This document shows, in pieces, positions 18,564-28,541 of a stretch of DNA of 64,000 nt; position 1 is the first letter of the stretch; each line of letters begins with the position of its first letter. The position numbers and the translations under genes are program-made. The stretch comes from Balneolaceae bacterium. Its GTDB lineage: Bacteria; Bacteroidota; Rhodothermia; Balneolales; Balneolaceae. The notes beneath the pieces are model-generated. The model was given only the letters and a program-made list of their open reading frames with translations, had not been told where the DNA came from and ran no database searches. The stretch is from positions 1-64,000 of the forward strand of contig JAFIFB010000052.1 in the NCBI GenBank assembly GCA_020832285.1, in the 5' to 3' direction.

Positions 18564-19127
18564 ATGCCTGATATGAATGAACAAAATACCTTTATCGAGA
18601 AGCAGGCTGTAGAAAAGGCGATGTATCAATTCTGGCTGAAGGGCTATGAAGCCACCACCGTTCCAGACCTGATCCGCATAATGAATATAAACCAGGTTGA
18701 TTTTGAAAAACAATTTGGCAGTAAGGAAAATCTGCTGCTTCAAACAATGAGTCACTATCTGGATCACATATTTATTCCTGAACTTGAAAAACTTAGTCAT
18801 ACAAAAGAGTTTTCTGCATTTTTTGAAAGGATGCTCACACCCCGAAATAGTGGCACTTCAGGGTGTTATATACTTACTATTTCGTCCGAAACCGCTGATT
18901 CAAAACCGAAAGTTTTACAGCTATTAAAAGAGTATGTTCAGCGAATTCAACAGGTACTTGAGGAGGTCGTAGAGTATCGTTACCCCTCCCTTACAGATGC
19001 AGAACGTAAAATGAAACTCACCCAGCTGCTGTCGCTATTTACTTCAATACCATTGGTCCACGCCATTATCTCACCGGAAATGTGCCTGGAATATACCCGG
19101 GAAATGCTTTCATTAATTGATAGTTAA
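18564..19127 (+). CDS. TetR-family regulator (divergent)
   Basis: The start is taken at ATG 18564 (or 18573); the frame is open back to 18477 but that extra segment is not TetR-like. The 187-residue product has a recognisable but weak HTH: EKAMYQFWLKGYEATTVPDLIRIMNINQVDFEKQFGSKENLL. A C-terminal half with a SGCYILTISSETADSKPKV segment resembles TetR_C domains of AcrR-type regulators. No divergent partner or clear operator is present; the neighbouring VOC relic could be a former target. Confidence 0.7.
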   Translation: MPDMNEQNTFIEKQAVEKAMYQFWLKGYEATTVPDLIRIMNINQVDFEKQFGSKENLLLQTMSHYLDHIFIPELEKLSHTKEFSAFFERMLTPRNSGTSGCYILTISSETADSKPKVLQLLKEYVQRIQQVLEEVVEYRYPSLTDAERKMKLTQLLSLFTSIPLVHAIISPEMCLEYTREMLSLIDS

Positions 19128-19163
19128 CTTTGCAGAGCGATGCATAGAATCTTTGCACCTCAT

Positions 19164-20009
19164 TCAGGTAAGTATCGAATCCGTAATATAATCCGGAATA
19201 ATTCCTGTTGAACTGATTTTTACATACACATTTTCGGGGTGTGTGTTTCCGGTAAGTACTAAAAGTGTTTTCAGGCCGAATTTGTTGCCTCCCAGAATAT
19301 CTGTGTTGAGGGTATCTCCCACCATCAGAATGTCGCTTTTTTCGTAAGTCCCCGTTTTATTAATGCTTTCCAAGGCATACATAAACATTTGAGTATCGGG
19401 TTTGCCAAACCGTATAAATTTCTGATTTAGCACCGACTCTACAAGGCGCGATACCCCACCGATTGCAACAGCTACATCGTTTTTAGAAATAGGATAATAT
19501 TTATCGGAATTGGCCACAATTACAGGCAGGTTTTTTCTCCTTAGGAAATTAACTGTTTTGTTGATATCGCGGTTCCAGTCGAAGCCTTCATCATCCAAGA
19601 AGACGAATGCACGTATATCCTCGATATCATCCAGGTCCAGATCGGCCACGGCAATTCGTTCAATGCCGGAGTGCAGAATAGATTCTGCAGAGTTTTCCGT
19701 TCCGAGATAGGCAATTCTCCCCTCTTTAATCTTCAGCTCAAGAAACTGCTTCGCCAACATTCCGGATGTAATAATCTCCTCTTCCTTCAGGCTGTTTAAG
19801 CCCAGATCCTTGAAAGCCTGAATCTGCTGTAGCTGGCTTCGTGATGCATCATTTGTAAGTATCCTAAGTGTAATTCCTTCATCCCGAAGATAATGGATTG
19901 CTTTCTCAACACCGGAAATAAGTCCCCGGTGATTTTTTAAAACGCCGTACGAATCAATAAAAACAGCTTTAAATTCCCGGGCTAACCATGAAAAAGATAT
20001 TTTTTCCAT
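19164..20009 (-). CDS. HAD-superfamily IIA hydrolase (NagD-like)
   Basis: This is a 281-residue phosphatase-like protein. Motif I reads FIDSYGVLKNHRGLI: the nucleophile Asp is kept but the usual second Asp is replaced, as in the hyp4 branch of HAD-IIA where that position is aromatic. Motif II is LRILTNDASRS, the cap follows, and motif IV is DILMVGDTLNTDILGGNKFG. It is the second gene of a pair with an APH-like kinase 11 bp upstream, suggesting opposite phosphorylation steps on a shared small molecule. The substrate is not known. Confidence 0.82.
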   Translation of the reverse strand: MEKISFSWLAREFKAVFIDSYGVLKNHRGLISGVEKAIHYLRDEGITLRILTNDASRSQLQQIQAFKDLGLNSLKEEEIITSGMLAKQFLELKIKEGRIAYLGTENSAESILHSGIERIAVADLDLDDIEDIRAFVFLDDEGFDWNRDINKTVNFLRRKNLPVIVANSDKYYPISKNDVAVAIGGVSRLVESVLNQKFIRFGKPDTQMFMYALESINKTGTYEKSDILMVGDTLNTDILGGNKFGLKTLLVLTGNTHPENVYVKISSTGIIPDYITDSILT

Positions 20010-20020
20010 AATTCAAGTGA

Positions 20021-21064
20021 TTAAAAGTTTAATGCCTTTAAAAGTGGTTCAGGGTTGAATTTTTCATCAATGGTTGGCAAGTGCTCGTTGTAGACATCGT
20101 GCTGCAACCGGGTTGCAAAAATCTCATGAAAAAAATAACGGCCATATTTTATAACATAGTTAAGCAGAAAAAACCGGTAGGTTTCTTTCAAATAGAGAAT
20201 TTCAACTTCTTTTAACGGATATTCTTTGTGATACGCCTGCAAAAACAGAATAAACCGATCTTCCATCAGGCGGTCAATTTCGTAAGTAAACAATGTTTTA
20301 TCCCCAACTTCTGATACAATCCGGCTGAAAAAATAAAAATCCATCATACGTGAACTCACCCGAAACCAGTCGTAATCCCATCGTGAGAAGAGTTCGAAGT
20401 TAGGTGTAACAGAAAAATTTCCGATGTTCCAATCTACAAAAACCGGAATACTGTCGAGTTTATCTGCTCCAAGCTGTTTTACATTTTGCAAAAAAGTGTT
20501 GCACTGCTTTCGGATCAGGTCCAGATGCATACGATGTTCGTGCTGCCCTTCTTTTGTTTCGAGAATATCCAGCAAATGGTAAATATCCACATGCAGGGTT
20601 TTGGAGGACGGAGGAAGTGTATTACGTATGCTGTCGCACGATTTATGGAACCGGGCGAAAGACTTTGCAAGTTTTACGATCTGATCATCATTCAGCCGCT
20701 TGGGCAACTTTTTTTTCACTCGCATCGGCCTGTAAAATACAACCCACGCATCTATCAATGAACTTTGATGGCGGTGCACGTAAAGAGAATTCCCTTTTAT
20801 GAGTGAACGGGCAAGTACATTTTCAAACGGAGCCGGCAGATTATTGGCCAGCGAGTTGATAATACTGTGATCCTCCACAAAATGCTCGAACTTACCAAAA
20901 TAAGAGAGTTTGGCGATAATAATATTTCCATCCGTAAACTTGATCCGGTACACATAATTTGTGGAAACTTTGGCACTGATATCGGTGATTGCAGAAATTA
21001 CCTTACTTTTGTCATAATACTCCACAGCTTCTCTGACAATTCCATTAAAATCGATCTGAATCAT
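20021..21064 (-). CDS. Aminoglycoside phosphotransferase-like kinase
   Basis: This is a 347-residue protein with the APH/choline-kinase fold: a glycine-poor N-lobe (YRIKFTDGNIIIAKLSY, with the probable ATP-binding Lys), a hinge, and a catalytic-loop segment IPVFVDWNIGNF. The Brenner motif HxDxxxxN is present as V-x-D-x-x-x-x-N, so the leading His is replaced. A metal-binding Asp occurs in SRWDYDWFRVSSRMMDF. Such proteins phosphorylate small metabolites more often than antibiotics. It is followed after 11 bp by a HAD hydrolase on the same strand. Confidence 0.75.
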   Translation of the reverse strand: MIQIDFNGIVREAVEYYDKSKVISAITDISAKVSTNYVYRIKFTDGNIIIAKLSYFGKFEHFVEDHSIINSLANNLPAPFENVLARSLIKGNSLYVHRHQSSLIDAWVVFYRPMRVKKKLPKRLNDDQIVKLAKSFARFHKSCDSIRNTLPPSSKTLHVDIYHLLDILETKEGQHEHRMHLDLIRKQCNTFLQNVKQLGADKLDSIPVFVDWNIGNFSVTPNFELFSRWDYDWFRVSSRMMDFYFFSRIVSEVGDKTLFTYEIDRLMEDRFILFLQAYHKEYPLKEVEILYLKETYRFFLLNYVIKYGRYFFHEIFATRLQHDVYNEHLPTIDEKFNPEPLLKALNF

Positions 21065-21304
21065 AAAATCTTCTCTGTAAAATTCTTACCTGAATATCCG
21101 GATCAGTTTAAACTCTTTTTCTGACTTCACCAACCCAAAGCCTTTTTTAAAAAATATCTGAACTTAATTATTGCCGGATTTTGCCGAACAATCGAGAGGC
21201 GGTAAGAACTGTAAATAAGAGTGGATGTTGCCTATGTCCTTCTTTTAATAAAACCGCAGGGAACTGACTCATCGACTCCAATACTTTTTTTTGTGTAAAG
21301 ATGG

Positions 21305-21341
21305 AAAAAGCCCCATTCCATTTATGGAAAGGGGCTTTTTT
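21305..21341. terminator. Strong intrinsic terminator, bidirectional
   Basis: AAAAAGCCCC (21305-21314) pairs with GGGGCTTTTT (21331-21340). An inner TTCCA/TGGAA extension closes a four-base loop, with T tracts on both strands. It lies 31 bp past the glnII stop. Confidence 0.9.
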
Positions 21342-21371
21342 AAATAGAATTACGATACTATTTCACTGTTG

Positions 21372-22385
21372 TCAGAATTTGATATTTCTAACGGTGGTGA
21401 TAATACGTCCGGCAACTTTGTAAGGATCTGCGTTCGATGCAGGCCGTCTGTCTTCAAGTCTTCCTTTCCAGCCATCATCGATGGTAGAAACCGGAATCCG
21501 GATGGAAGCACCACGGTCGGATACACCGTAGCTAAACTTGTCGATCGATTGTGTTTCGTGTTTACCGGTCAGCCTCTTATCATTGTCGGCTCCGTACACA
21601 TCGATGTGTTCCTGGATAAACTTGCCAAACTCTTCGCAAACTTTTCTCATGTTCGCTTCACCGCCGGTATCTCTCATGAAACCGTTGGAGAAATTTGCGT
21701 GCATTCCAGAACCGTTCCAGTCTGTATCGCCCAGTGGCTTGGGATGCCAGTCAACAGCAACACCATATTTTTCGGCTGTTCTTTCAAGCAGGTAACGGCC
21801 AACCCAGATTTCATCACCGGCTTTAGCTGCTCCTTTTGCAAAAATCTGAAACTCCCACTGTCCTGCAGCTACTTCGGCATTGGTTCCTTCAACATTCAAT
21901 CCGGCTTCTAGACAGATATCCAGGTGTTCGTCTTTGATTTGACGTCCAAAAGCATACTTGGCACCGATACCACAGTAATACCGTCCCTGTGGCTCTGGAT
22001 ATCCATTCAGTGGAAACCCAAGCGGCAGGTTGGTCTCAGGGTCTACAAAAAAGTACTCCTGCTCAAAACCGAACCAGAAATCCTCGTCATCTTCATCAAT
22101 AGCTGCTCTGCCGTTGGTTGCATGAGGTTCTCCGTCTGCATTTAAAACTTCGGTCATTACAAGATAGCCATTCTTAACATCGGGATCAGGATAGATTGCA
22201 ACTGGTTTCAGGAGACAGTCGGAACCTGCAGTATCAGCCTGTAATGTAGAACTACCATCAAATGACCAAATGGGTGCATCTTCAAGTTTTCCGCTAAAAT
22301 CGTGAACTACGAGTGTTTTACTTCTCATAAACTGGGTAGGCTCGTAACCATCAAGCCAGATATATTCAAGTTTGGAATATGCCAT
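21372..22385 (-). CDS. glnII: Glutamine synthetase, type II-like
   Basis: This enzyme makes glutamine from glutamate, ammonia and ATP. At 337 residues it fits the eukaryote-like GSII class rather than the 450-470-residue GlnA. The N-terminal beta-grasp domain carries PIWSFDGSSTLQA. The catalytic domain shows WFGFEQEYFF (metal Glu residues), GRYYCGIGAKYAFGRQI, NVEGTNAEVAAGQWEFQIF, GSGMHANFSNG and the C-terminal SYGVSDRGASIRIP. It has its own strong terminator and a 338-bp upstream gap, consistent with separate nitrogen control. Confidence 0.95.
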   Translation of the reverse strand: MAYSKLEYIWLDGYEPTQFMRSKTLVVHDFSGKLEDAPIWSFDGSSTLQADTAGSDCLLKPVAIYPDPDVKNGYLVMTEVLNADGEPHATNGRAAIDEDDEDFWFGFEQEYFFVDPETNLPLGFPLNGYPEPQGRYYCGIGAKYAFGRQIKDEHLDICLEAGLNVEGTNAEVAAGQWEFQIFAKGAAKAGDEIWVGRYLLERTAEKYGVAVDWHPKPLGDTDWNGSGMHANFSNGFMRDTGGEANMRKVCEEFGKFIQEHIDVYGADNDKRLTGKHETQSIDKFSYGVSDRGASIRIPVSTIDDGWKGRLEDRRPASNADPYKVAGRIITTVRNIKF

Positions 22386-22723
22386 ATTTAAAAATGTTAT
22401 TTAGTTGTTGAGTTAAATAAATCAGGCCAAAAAGTTCGATTGGTAAAATCAAACCAGGCCTTGTGAGCAATTTGCCAATAAATCGATGATAAGATATCGA
22501 CAAGAATTGTTATTTGAAAATTTTTAAGAAAAAAAATAGTAATAACTAATAATAATTCTATTAGGAACTATTAACCTTAATTTGTTAAAGTGTAAGCGCT
22601 TTTTCATTTCTATATATTAAAAATGAAAATCTAAAATAATACTGTTCCGAAGATTTTAAGGCGGACAATAATTGCCTATCTTCAAAGCCGGAAATCATCC
22701 ACAGAACAACTCACATTTTTTCC
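22386..22723. other. Divergent intergenic region glnII / menA
   Basis: This is 338 bp of A+T-rich sequence between two outward-facing genes. It must hold promoters for both. I see no strong palindrome, riboswitch or open frame that I could defend. Confidence 0.5.
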
Positions 22724-23611
22724 TTGAAAACCTCAAAATTTTTCATCTGGCTGCGCGCGGCAAGGCCTCAAACACTTGCCGCGTCGGTTGTTCCGGTGGT
22801 TGTTGGTGCATCTCTGGCATGGGCCGATCAGCTATTCAGATGGGACACTACACTGGTTGCTCTTTTTTGTGCTGTCCTGATCCAGGTTGGCACTAATTTT
22901 GCCAATGATTATTACGACTTTATTAAAGGAGCCGATACACCCGAACGCATCGGGTTTGAACGTGCAACGGCTTCGGGGCTTGTCACACCAAAAGCGATGT
23001 TCACAGCCACTTGGTTTACGATGGCAGTCGCTTTTTTTGCAGGACTTTATCTTGTGTGGATAGGCGGCTGGGTCATACTCCTGATCGGCATCTTGTCACT
23101 CTTATTTGGCATCCTCTACACCGGCGGCCCCTATCCATTGGGCTACAATGGCCTGGGAGACCTGTTTGTTTTCATATTTTTCGGATTTGTGGCCGTGATG
23201 GGCACCTATTATGTAAACGCACTTGAGTGGAGCTGGATATCGTTCTGGGCATCGATTCCCGTAGGAGCATTGTGTGTAAATATATTGGTTGTAAATAATC
23301 TTCGCGATGTTAAGCAGGATAAAATTTCCGGCAAAAAAACCCTCGGTGTTCTATTTGGCGAACCGGTACTTATGATTGAGTACACCATCCTGATTTTCAT
23401 CTCTTTTATCATACCCCTGGTCTTCTATGAGTTTTACCATTTAAACGGCTGGATATTCCTGCCATTTCTGGCACTGCCCGCAGCATGGGTTCTTTTAAAA
23501 CAGATTTGGCAGCATGATGACAAACGAACTCTCAACGCTACGCTCGAACGCACAGCCCAATTCATGGTTCTGTATGGATTCTTGTTCTCTGCAGGAATAT
23601 TACTATCATAA
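22724..23611 (+). CDS. menA: 1,4-dihydroxy-2-naphthoate polyprenyltransferase
   Basis: MenA attaches the polyprenyl tail to 1,4-dihydroxy-2-naphthoate to give demethylmenaquinone, in the inner membrane. The 295-residue UbiA-family protein has 7-9 membrane helices and the two aspartate-rich motifs: NFANDYYDFIKGAD (first) and NNLRDVKQDKISGKKTL (second), plus the start WLRAARPQTLAASVVPVVVGA typical of MenA. The start is TTG at 22724; no ATG lies upstream in frame close by. menC follows after 3 bp. Confidence 0.93.
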   Translation: MKTSKFFIWLRAARPQTLAASVVPVVVGASLAWADQLFRWDTTLVALFCAVLIQVGTNFANDYYDFIKGADTPERIGFERATASGLVTPKAMFTATWFTMAVAFFAGLYLVWIGGWVILLIGILSLLFGILYTGGPYPLGYNGLGDLFVFIFFGFVAVMGTYYVNALEWSWISFWASIPVGALCVNILVVNNLRDVKQDKISGKKTLGVLFGEPVLMIEYTILIFISFIIPLVFYEFYHLNGWIFLPFLALPAAWVLLKQIWQHDDKRTLNATLERTAQFMVLYGFLFSAGILLS

Positions 23612-23614
23612 AGA

Positions 23615-24697
23615 ATGCTTAGCTTCTATGAATACCATCTGCCATTTAAACAGCCACTGGAAACCGGGGCCGGAAGTTTCTTACACAGAAAAGGTATTCT
23701 AATCTCTTTTTCGGAAGATGGCAGATACTTTCTTTCAGAAGCATCTCCCCTGCCGGGATTTTCTCAGGATACACTTCCCGATGTAACCTCTGCCCTTCTT
23801 GAAAACTCTGAATTACTTAGCCGGTTTCTCGCCTCTTCATTCAATAAAGATAAACTGAATACACTTCTCAAAAAGCTGCCATCGCTCCCATCATTGCAGT
23901 TCGGACTCAGTTTCCTCGGGGCCGAAATTCTGTCATACAGAAAAAATATAAGCTTTGGTAAACTTTTTGGATTGAACGAAGCTAAATCGATTGGGGTGAA
24001 TGATGTGATCGGAAAACTCCCCGCCGAACAAGTTTTCGAACGGATTCAAACCAGTATTGAGCTCGGGTTCACCACTATCAAACTGAAAGCCGTTCCACCG
24101 CTAATCACTCTTGCTGATGTTCTCAAAAAGATACATTCATCTCATCCAGGCATACGATTTAGGCTGGATGCCAACCGTTCCTGGTCGCCTGATGAACTGA
24201 AATCACTTTCGGCACTCTTCTCTCATCTGCCGGTCGATTATATTGAAGAACCGTTTCCGATGGAATCGGATTCAGAGATAAAAAAAGCCCAAAAAGAATC
24301 TGCTCTTCCCCTTGCACTGGATGAATCGATCAGCTCTATCAGCCGCCTGAACAAACTTCTTACTGGTAACCGTGAACTTTATCTGATTATCAAACCGATG
24401 CTCCTCGGAAATCTTTTTGAATTAGCAGGAACAATCACCCGGCAAAGAAGTAGATGTGAACATATTGTGATTACAACAAGCCTGGAGTCTGCCGTGGGCC
24501 GCTCAATAATAGCAACCGCGGCTTCTATGATTGGTGATAGAACCCTGCCTCATGGCCTGAATACTGGAGAACTTTTTGAACGAGACCTTTTTACAACCAC
24601 CGGGATAAAACATGGGCAATTATCCCTTTCTAAACCACTCTTCAGGCATATTTCATTTGATGCTTTACCTGAAAAATATCTTAAACGCCTGGAATAA
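23615..24697 (+). CDS. menC: o-Succinylbenzoate synthase
   Basis: MenC dehydrates SHCHC to o-succinylbenzoate in menaquinone synthesis. This 360-residue enolase-superfamily protein has the catalytic lysine segment TTIKLKAV, metal-ligand segments FRLDANRSW, VDYIEEPF and ALDESI, and a late Lys region YLIIKPMLLGNL. It lies between menA (3 bp) and menE (5 bp), so the three genes form one operon. Confidence 0.92.
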   Translation: MLSFYEYHLPFKQPLETGAGSFLHRKGILISFSEDGRYFLSEASPLPGFSQDTLPDVTSALLENSELLSRFLASSFNKDKLNTLLKKLPSLPSLQFGLSFLGAEILSYRKNISFGKLFGLNEAKSIGVNDVIGKLPAEQVFERIQTSIELGFTTIKLKAVPPLITLADVLKKIHSSHPGIRFRLDANRSWSPDELKSLSALFSHLPVDYIEEPFPMESDSEIKKAQKESALPLALDESISSISRLNKLLTGNRELYLIIKPMLLGNLFELAGTITRQRSRCEHIVITTSLESAVGRSIIATAASMIGDRTLPHGLNTGELFERDLFTTTGIKHGQLSLSKPLFRHISFDALPEKYLKRLE

Positions 24698-24702
24698 TTT
24701 TT

Positions 24703-26175
24703 ATGACCGGAAAATCCATACCTGTTCCTCAATTTGATTTACCTTCCGGGGAGCTGATATTCCTCACCTCCGGGAGCCAGTCATATTCTTACAACCACTT
24801 ATTTGCTTTTGCTGATTGGCTGAGCAAGGAAGTCAGCCCGCTGCAAAAAAAACCATCAGACCCATTGCTGATATTTGCGCAAAACAGCGTGGAAGTTGTT
24901 TTATTGATTGCGGCCTGCTTTCTGAAGCAGATTCCCGTACTCCCGATTCACCCCGATACACCCGATTCCGAACTGAAAAGCATTATTGAAAGGGTGCGTC
25001 CATTCGCCTTTTTTTCAGGTAAAAAGAAAGAAGTAAATATCCCTGCTGAAATTCCTTCTGTTTCATTTCGGTCAGATCAAATTTCGCCTGAAGGACTTTC
25101 CGAACAACTCTCTCTTTTTACGGATAACGAAGAATATGTGGCGGGCTATTTTCTCACATCCGGAACCACGGGCTATCCGAAAGTCGTTCCTGTGAAGCGA
25201 AGGCAGGTGCTTTTTGCCGCAGCTTCATCGGCCGAAAATTTTAAAACTTCACCCAATAAATACTGGCTTCTTTGCCTGCCCCTGAATCATGTAGGCGGTA
25301 TTAATGTGATCTATCGCTCTCTGTTATACAGGTCTGCCGTTTACCTGACCACCTCTTTCGATGCAGAGTACATTCGCGAACTGCTGAACGAAAACAGTCA
25401 ATTTGAAGCGGCTTCGATGGTGCCAACTATGCTTGAAAGACTGATAGAACACTCATTTTTTAGGGTTCAGCGTCAGTTTAAAGGCCTTTTAATTGGTGGC
25501 GGACCCATTTCGATGGATCTGATCAACCGGTCGATAACCCGAGGCATTCCTATTGTTACCAGTTACGGTATGACCGAAACCTGCGCTCAAATTGCAGCCA
25601 ACCCAATGCTGATGCCCAGCGGTATGTATATTCCAAAGAAAAGTGTGGGCACAGTTTTTAAACCCAATAAAATTCAAATTCGGGATGATAACGGAAACGT
25701 CCTGCCCTTCAACGAATCGGGAAAAATCTGGCTGAGCGGTCCACAAATATTTGATGGCTATCTGGATCCGGATCAAACAAAACAGACTTTTGACAGTGCA
25801 GGATGGTTTAATACCGGTGATTATGGCCATCTGAACCGTAAAGGCCAGCTCTTTATCGAGAGCCGCCGCACCGACCTGATCATTACCGGTGGAGAAAACG
25901 TGAATCCAACAGAGATTGAAGAGGTTATAAACAGACTGGATTCTGTTCAAGAAGCAGCAGTTGTTGGGGTTCCGGATCAAACATGGGGACAGCAGGTTAC
26001 TGCATTTGTGGTTCCCGTAGAAGAAGGATTCGATACAGAAAAAGTATTAAACCAGCTTAAAGAGACCCTTCTCTATTACAAAGTCCCCAGAAAAATTATC
26101 GTGGTAGAAAAATTACCAAAGACTTCTACGAACAAGATCAAAAGATCTGAACTGATCCGGAAATACACCTCCTGA
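24703..26175 (+). CDS. menE: o-Succinylbenzoate-CoA ligase
   Basis: MenE activates o-succinylbenzoate as its CoA thioester. The 490-residue acyl-adenylate-forming enzyme shows the AMP-binding motif GYFLTSGTTGYPKVVPVKR, the SYGMTETCAQIA A5 motif, the WFNTGDYGHLNRKGQLFIESRRTDLIITGGENVNPTEIEEVI A7/A8 region and the C-terminal catalytic lysine in PKTSTNKIKRSEL. It is the last gene of the menA-menC-menE operon; menB, menD and menF are elsewhere. Confidence 0.93.
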   Translation: MTGKSIPVPQFDLPSGELIFLTSGSQSYSYNHLFAFADWLSKEVSPLQKKPSDPLLIFAQNSVEVVLLIAACFLKQIPVLPIHPDTPDSELKSIIERVRPFAFFSGKKKEVNIPAEIPSVSFRSDQISPEGLSEQLSLFTDNEEYVAGYFLTSGTTGYPKVVPVKRRQVLFAAASSAENFKTSPNKYWLLCLPLNHVGGINVIYRSLLYRSAVYLTTSFDAEYIRELLNENSQFEAASMVPTMLERLIEHSFFRVQRQFKGLLIGGGPISMDLINRSITRGIPIVTSYGMTETCAQIAANPMLMPSGMYIPKKSVGTVFKPNKIQIRDDNGNVLPFNESGKIWLSGPQIFDGYLDPDQTKQTFDSAGWFNTGDYGHLNRKGQLFIESRRTDLIITGGENVNPTEIEEVINRLDSVQEAAVVGVPDQTWGQQVTAFVVPVEEGFDTEKVLNQLKETLLYYKVPRKIIVVEKLPKTSTNKIKRSELIRKYTS

Positions 26176-26273
26176 AAGCAGCAGAATGATTAGTCTATAT
26201 AGCATTCCGTCAATTCTGGCAGCTACTTATTCTGATATGTACTGACCAGTTTTCTTAACTGACCAATTGAACC

Positions 26274-26489
26274 TTATTCCTTTTTGTATTTAAAAGAAAC
26301 ATTCATTCTCACACGATAGGCTTCTATCTTATCATTATTGAGTTTCACGTCAAAAGATTTTACCTCTGCAATTCGCAGGTCACTCAACGACTGGGATGCT
26401 TTCTTAACAGCATTTTCAGCCGCTTTTTCCCAAGATTCACTACTCGTTCCAACCAGTTCTATGATTTTATAAACACTATTGTCAGACAT
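26274..26489 (-). CDS. Dodecin family flavin-binding protein
   Basis: The start is placed at ATG 26489 because a strong ribosome site (AGGAGAG) lies just upstream; an ATG 24 bp earlier overlaps it. The 71-residue product begins MSDNSVYKIIELVGTSSES and has the dodecin pattern SWEKAAENAVKKASQSLSDL followed by two strands (EVKSFDVKLNNDK / AYRVRMNVSFKYK). Dodecins form 12-subunit shells that store or buffer flavins. It is monocistronic. Confidence 0.9.
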   Translation of the reverse strand: MSDNSVYKIIELVGTSSESWEKAAENAVKKASQSLSDLRIAEVKSFDVKLNNDKIEAYRVRMNVSFKYKKE

Positions 26490-26658
26490 ACTAACTCTCC
26501 TATTTATTACCATTTACATTAACTTTTGTATTGTTAAAGTAAAAAATATACGGGCGGGTTAAAAACGAAATATCTGCCTTAGTTTTTGCCTACTTGATTT
26601 CTGCTGAAGGAAATGCACACAACGGCAAAGCTGGTCATAGTAATGCCTATTATACGAT

Positions 26659-26807
26659 GTACTAGTGTTATGTCAAAGATAAAACGTCGGGTTAAGTCAT
26701 CTGACGAGTTTGTCAAAAAATTTACCAATGTAGATGATTGGGATGATCCCGGAACGACTCGTCTGATGACTCTCTCACACTTTTACAGTTGACACGACAC
26801 TAGTGGT
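26659..26807. mobile_element. Small inverted-repeat (MITE-like) element
   Basis: ACTAGTGTTATGTCAA (26661-26676) and the reverse complement of TTGACACGACACTAGT (26789-26804) match at 14 of 16 positions, bracketing about 145 bp. TACGAT occurs directly on both sides (26653-26658 and 26808-26813), as a 6-bp target duplication would. A 40-codon frame (26670-26792, MSKIKRRVKSSDEF start) spans the interior but has no recognised function. A solo end-like copy occurs at 17265-17279. The rest of the 26490-26969 gap shows nothing I can name. Confidence 0.55.
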
Positions 26808-26969
26808 TACGATCACGTATATGTTCATTTTGATACCCAGTTGCAATAGTATCAGGGCGATTGATTCATTAAAGTTGGTTAGGAAACCATACCACAGGCA
26901 TAAATTTTCTCAATAGCCCCCAGTGAGTATGAATATGAACAAAAATCATACTTTTTTTCATCTATAACC

Positions 26970-28466
26970 CTACTTATTCATCGAAAGTAAAAAATCTTCA
27001 TTCGATTTGGTTCCCTTCATTTTATCAAGAAGAAATTCCATAGCTTCGTAGGCGTTGTGTTTGTTCAGGTAGCGTCGCAGCAGTACAACTTTTTCCCGCT
27101 CATCGTCTGATACAATCAGTTCCTCGCGTCTTGTTCCGCTCTTGAATACATCAATAGCCGGAAAAATACGGCGTTCGGCAAGGCGGCGATCCAGAACCAG
27201 TTCCATATTACCGGTCCCTTTGAACTCCTCAAAAATCACATCATCCATGCGAGAGCCAGTATCAACAAGTGCAGTAGCTATAATCGTGAGACTTCCACCC
27301 TTTTCAATGTTCCGTGCAGAACTGAAAAGCTGACGTGGTGCTTTCAAGGCCTCTGAATCGATACCACCTGTCATCGTTCGGCCGGAGCTCCCACCAGCTA
27401 CGTTATAAGCACGCCCCAATCTTGTGATTGAATCCATAAGAAGTAACACATCATGCCCGCTTTCTACAAGTCGTTTGGCTTTCTCAAATACAATTTCAGA
27501 CAGTCCAATATGATTTTCCGGCTTTTCATCAAACGTGGAGGCGACCACTTCGGCATCTTTAACAGTTCGCTGCATTTCGGTAACTTCTTCAGGGCGCTCA
27601 TCCACCAATAAAATAATTATTTTGGTTTCGGGATGATTTCGGTTTACCGCATTGGCCACATTCCTGAGAATAGTGGTCTTTCCTGTTTTAGGCTGGGCTA
27701 CAATCAATCCCCGCTGGCCTTTCCCGATAGGAGTAAACATATCCATAATTCGGGTCGAATATTCGGCAAAATTGTTTTCCAGTTTAAACCGTTCCTCTGG
27801 GTAAACCGGCAGTAAATCCTCAAAATCTTCCCGATTGTCCATATCACGGGGAATTTTACCATTAACTCCCTCAACCCTTAGTAAGGCAAAATATCGTTCT
27901 CCAACTTTGGGCGGGCGAATAATACCGATCACGCAATCTCCCTGCTTCAGCCGAAACCGCTTGATTTGTGATGGGGAAACATAAATATCATCGGGACTGG
28001 CCTTGTAATTGTAATTTACAGATCGCAGAAAACCATATCCATCAGGTAAAATTTCCAATGTGCCTTCATTCAGCAAAAACTTTCCAAGCTGTGGAATAAT
28101 TTCAGCAAGCCTTCCATCAAGCGTGTCTGCATCTGACTCGGGCAGCACATTGCTCACATGCTTTTTATTCTTCTTTTGATTGTGATTTTTAGATGGATTG
28201 CGTTCATTTTTTTTCTTTTCAGGCTTCTCATCATATGTCTGTATGTGATTACCTTTCCCGTATCTGGTATCCTGAGATGACAAATTTTCTTCGGGGCGTG
28301 CATTGTCCACAGCTTCGCGGATACGGTCAATGACACCCTGTTTTCTGATATTTGTGATCCCTTTCAGGCCAATTGCTTTTGCAATAACTCTCAAGTCCTG
28401 AACGGTTTTTTGATGCAATGTATCCAGGTCAATTTGTAAATCGTTATCGGTTTGATTCTCCGACAT
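26970..28466 (-). CDS. rho: Transcription termination factor Rho
   Basis: Rho is the hexameric RNA-dependent ATPase that ends transcription. The 498-residue protein has a Rho-N helix domain (about 12-55), a charged linker rich in Lys/Asn (55-110) absent from E. coli Rho and common in Bacteroidota, and a cold-shock-like RNA-binding domain ([15 protein letters not shown]). The ATPase core has Walker [15 protein letters not shown], Walker [11 protein letters not shown], and the Q/R-loop region [15 protein letters not shown]. Confidence 0.97.
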   Translation of the reverse strand: MSENQTDNDLQIDLDTLHQKTVQDLRVIAKAIGLKGITNIRKQGVIDRIREAVDNARPEENLSSQDTRYGKGNHIQTYDEKPEKKKNERNPSKNHNQKKNKKHVSNVLPESDADTLDGRLAEIIPQLGKFLLNEGTLEILPDGYGFLRSVNYNYKASPDDIYVSPSQIKRFRLKQGDCVIGIIRPPKVGERYFALLRVEGVNGKIPRDMDNREDFEDLLPVYPEERFKLENNFAEYSTRIMDMFTPIGKGQRGLIVAQPKTGKTTILRNVANAVNRNHPETKIIILLVDERPEEVTEMQRTVKDAEVVASTFDEKPENHIGLSEIVFEKAKRLVESGHDVLLLMDSITRLGRAYNVAGGSSGRTMTGGIDSEALKAPRQLFSSARNIEKGGSLTIIATALVDTGSRMDDVIFEEFKGTGNMELVLDRRLAERRIFPAIDVFKSGTRREELIVSDDEREKVVLLRRYLNKHNAYEAMEFLLDKMKGTKSNEDFLLSMNK

Positions 28467-28541
28467 AATGAAATATTGGTTCTTAGGTTTTATTCATGTA
28501 GAAAAGCGGACAACTTTGGTAGCAGTAGTACGCCGTGGGTT

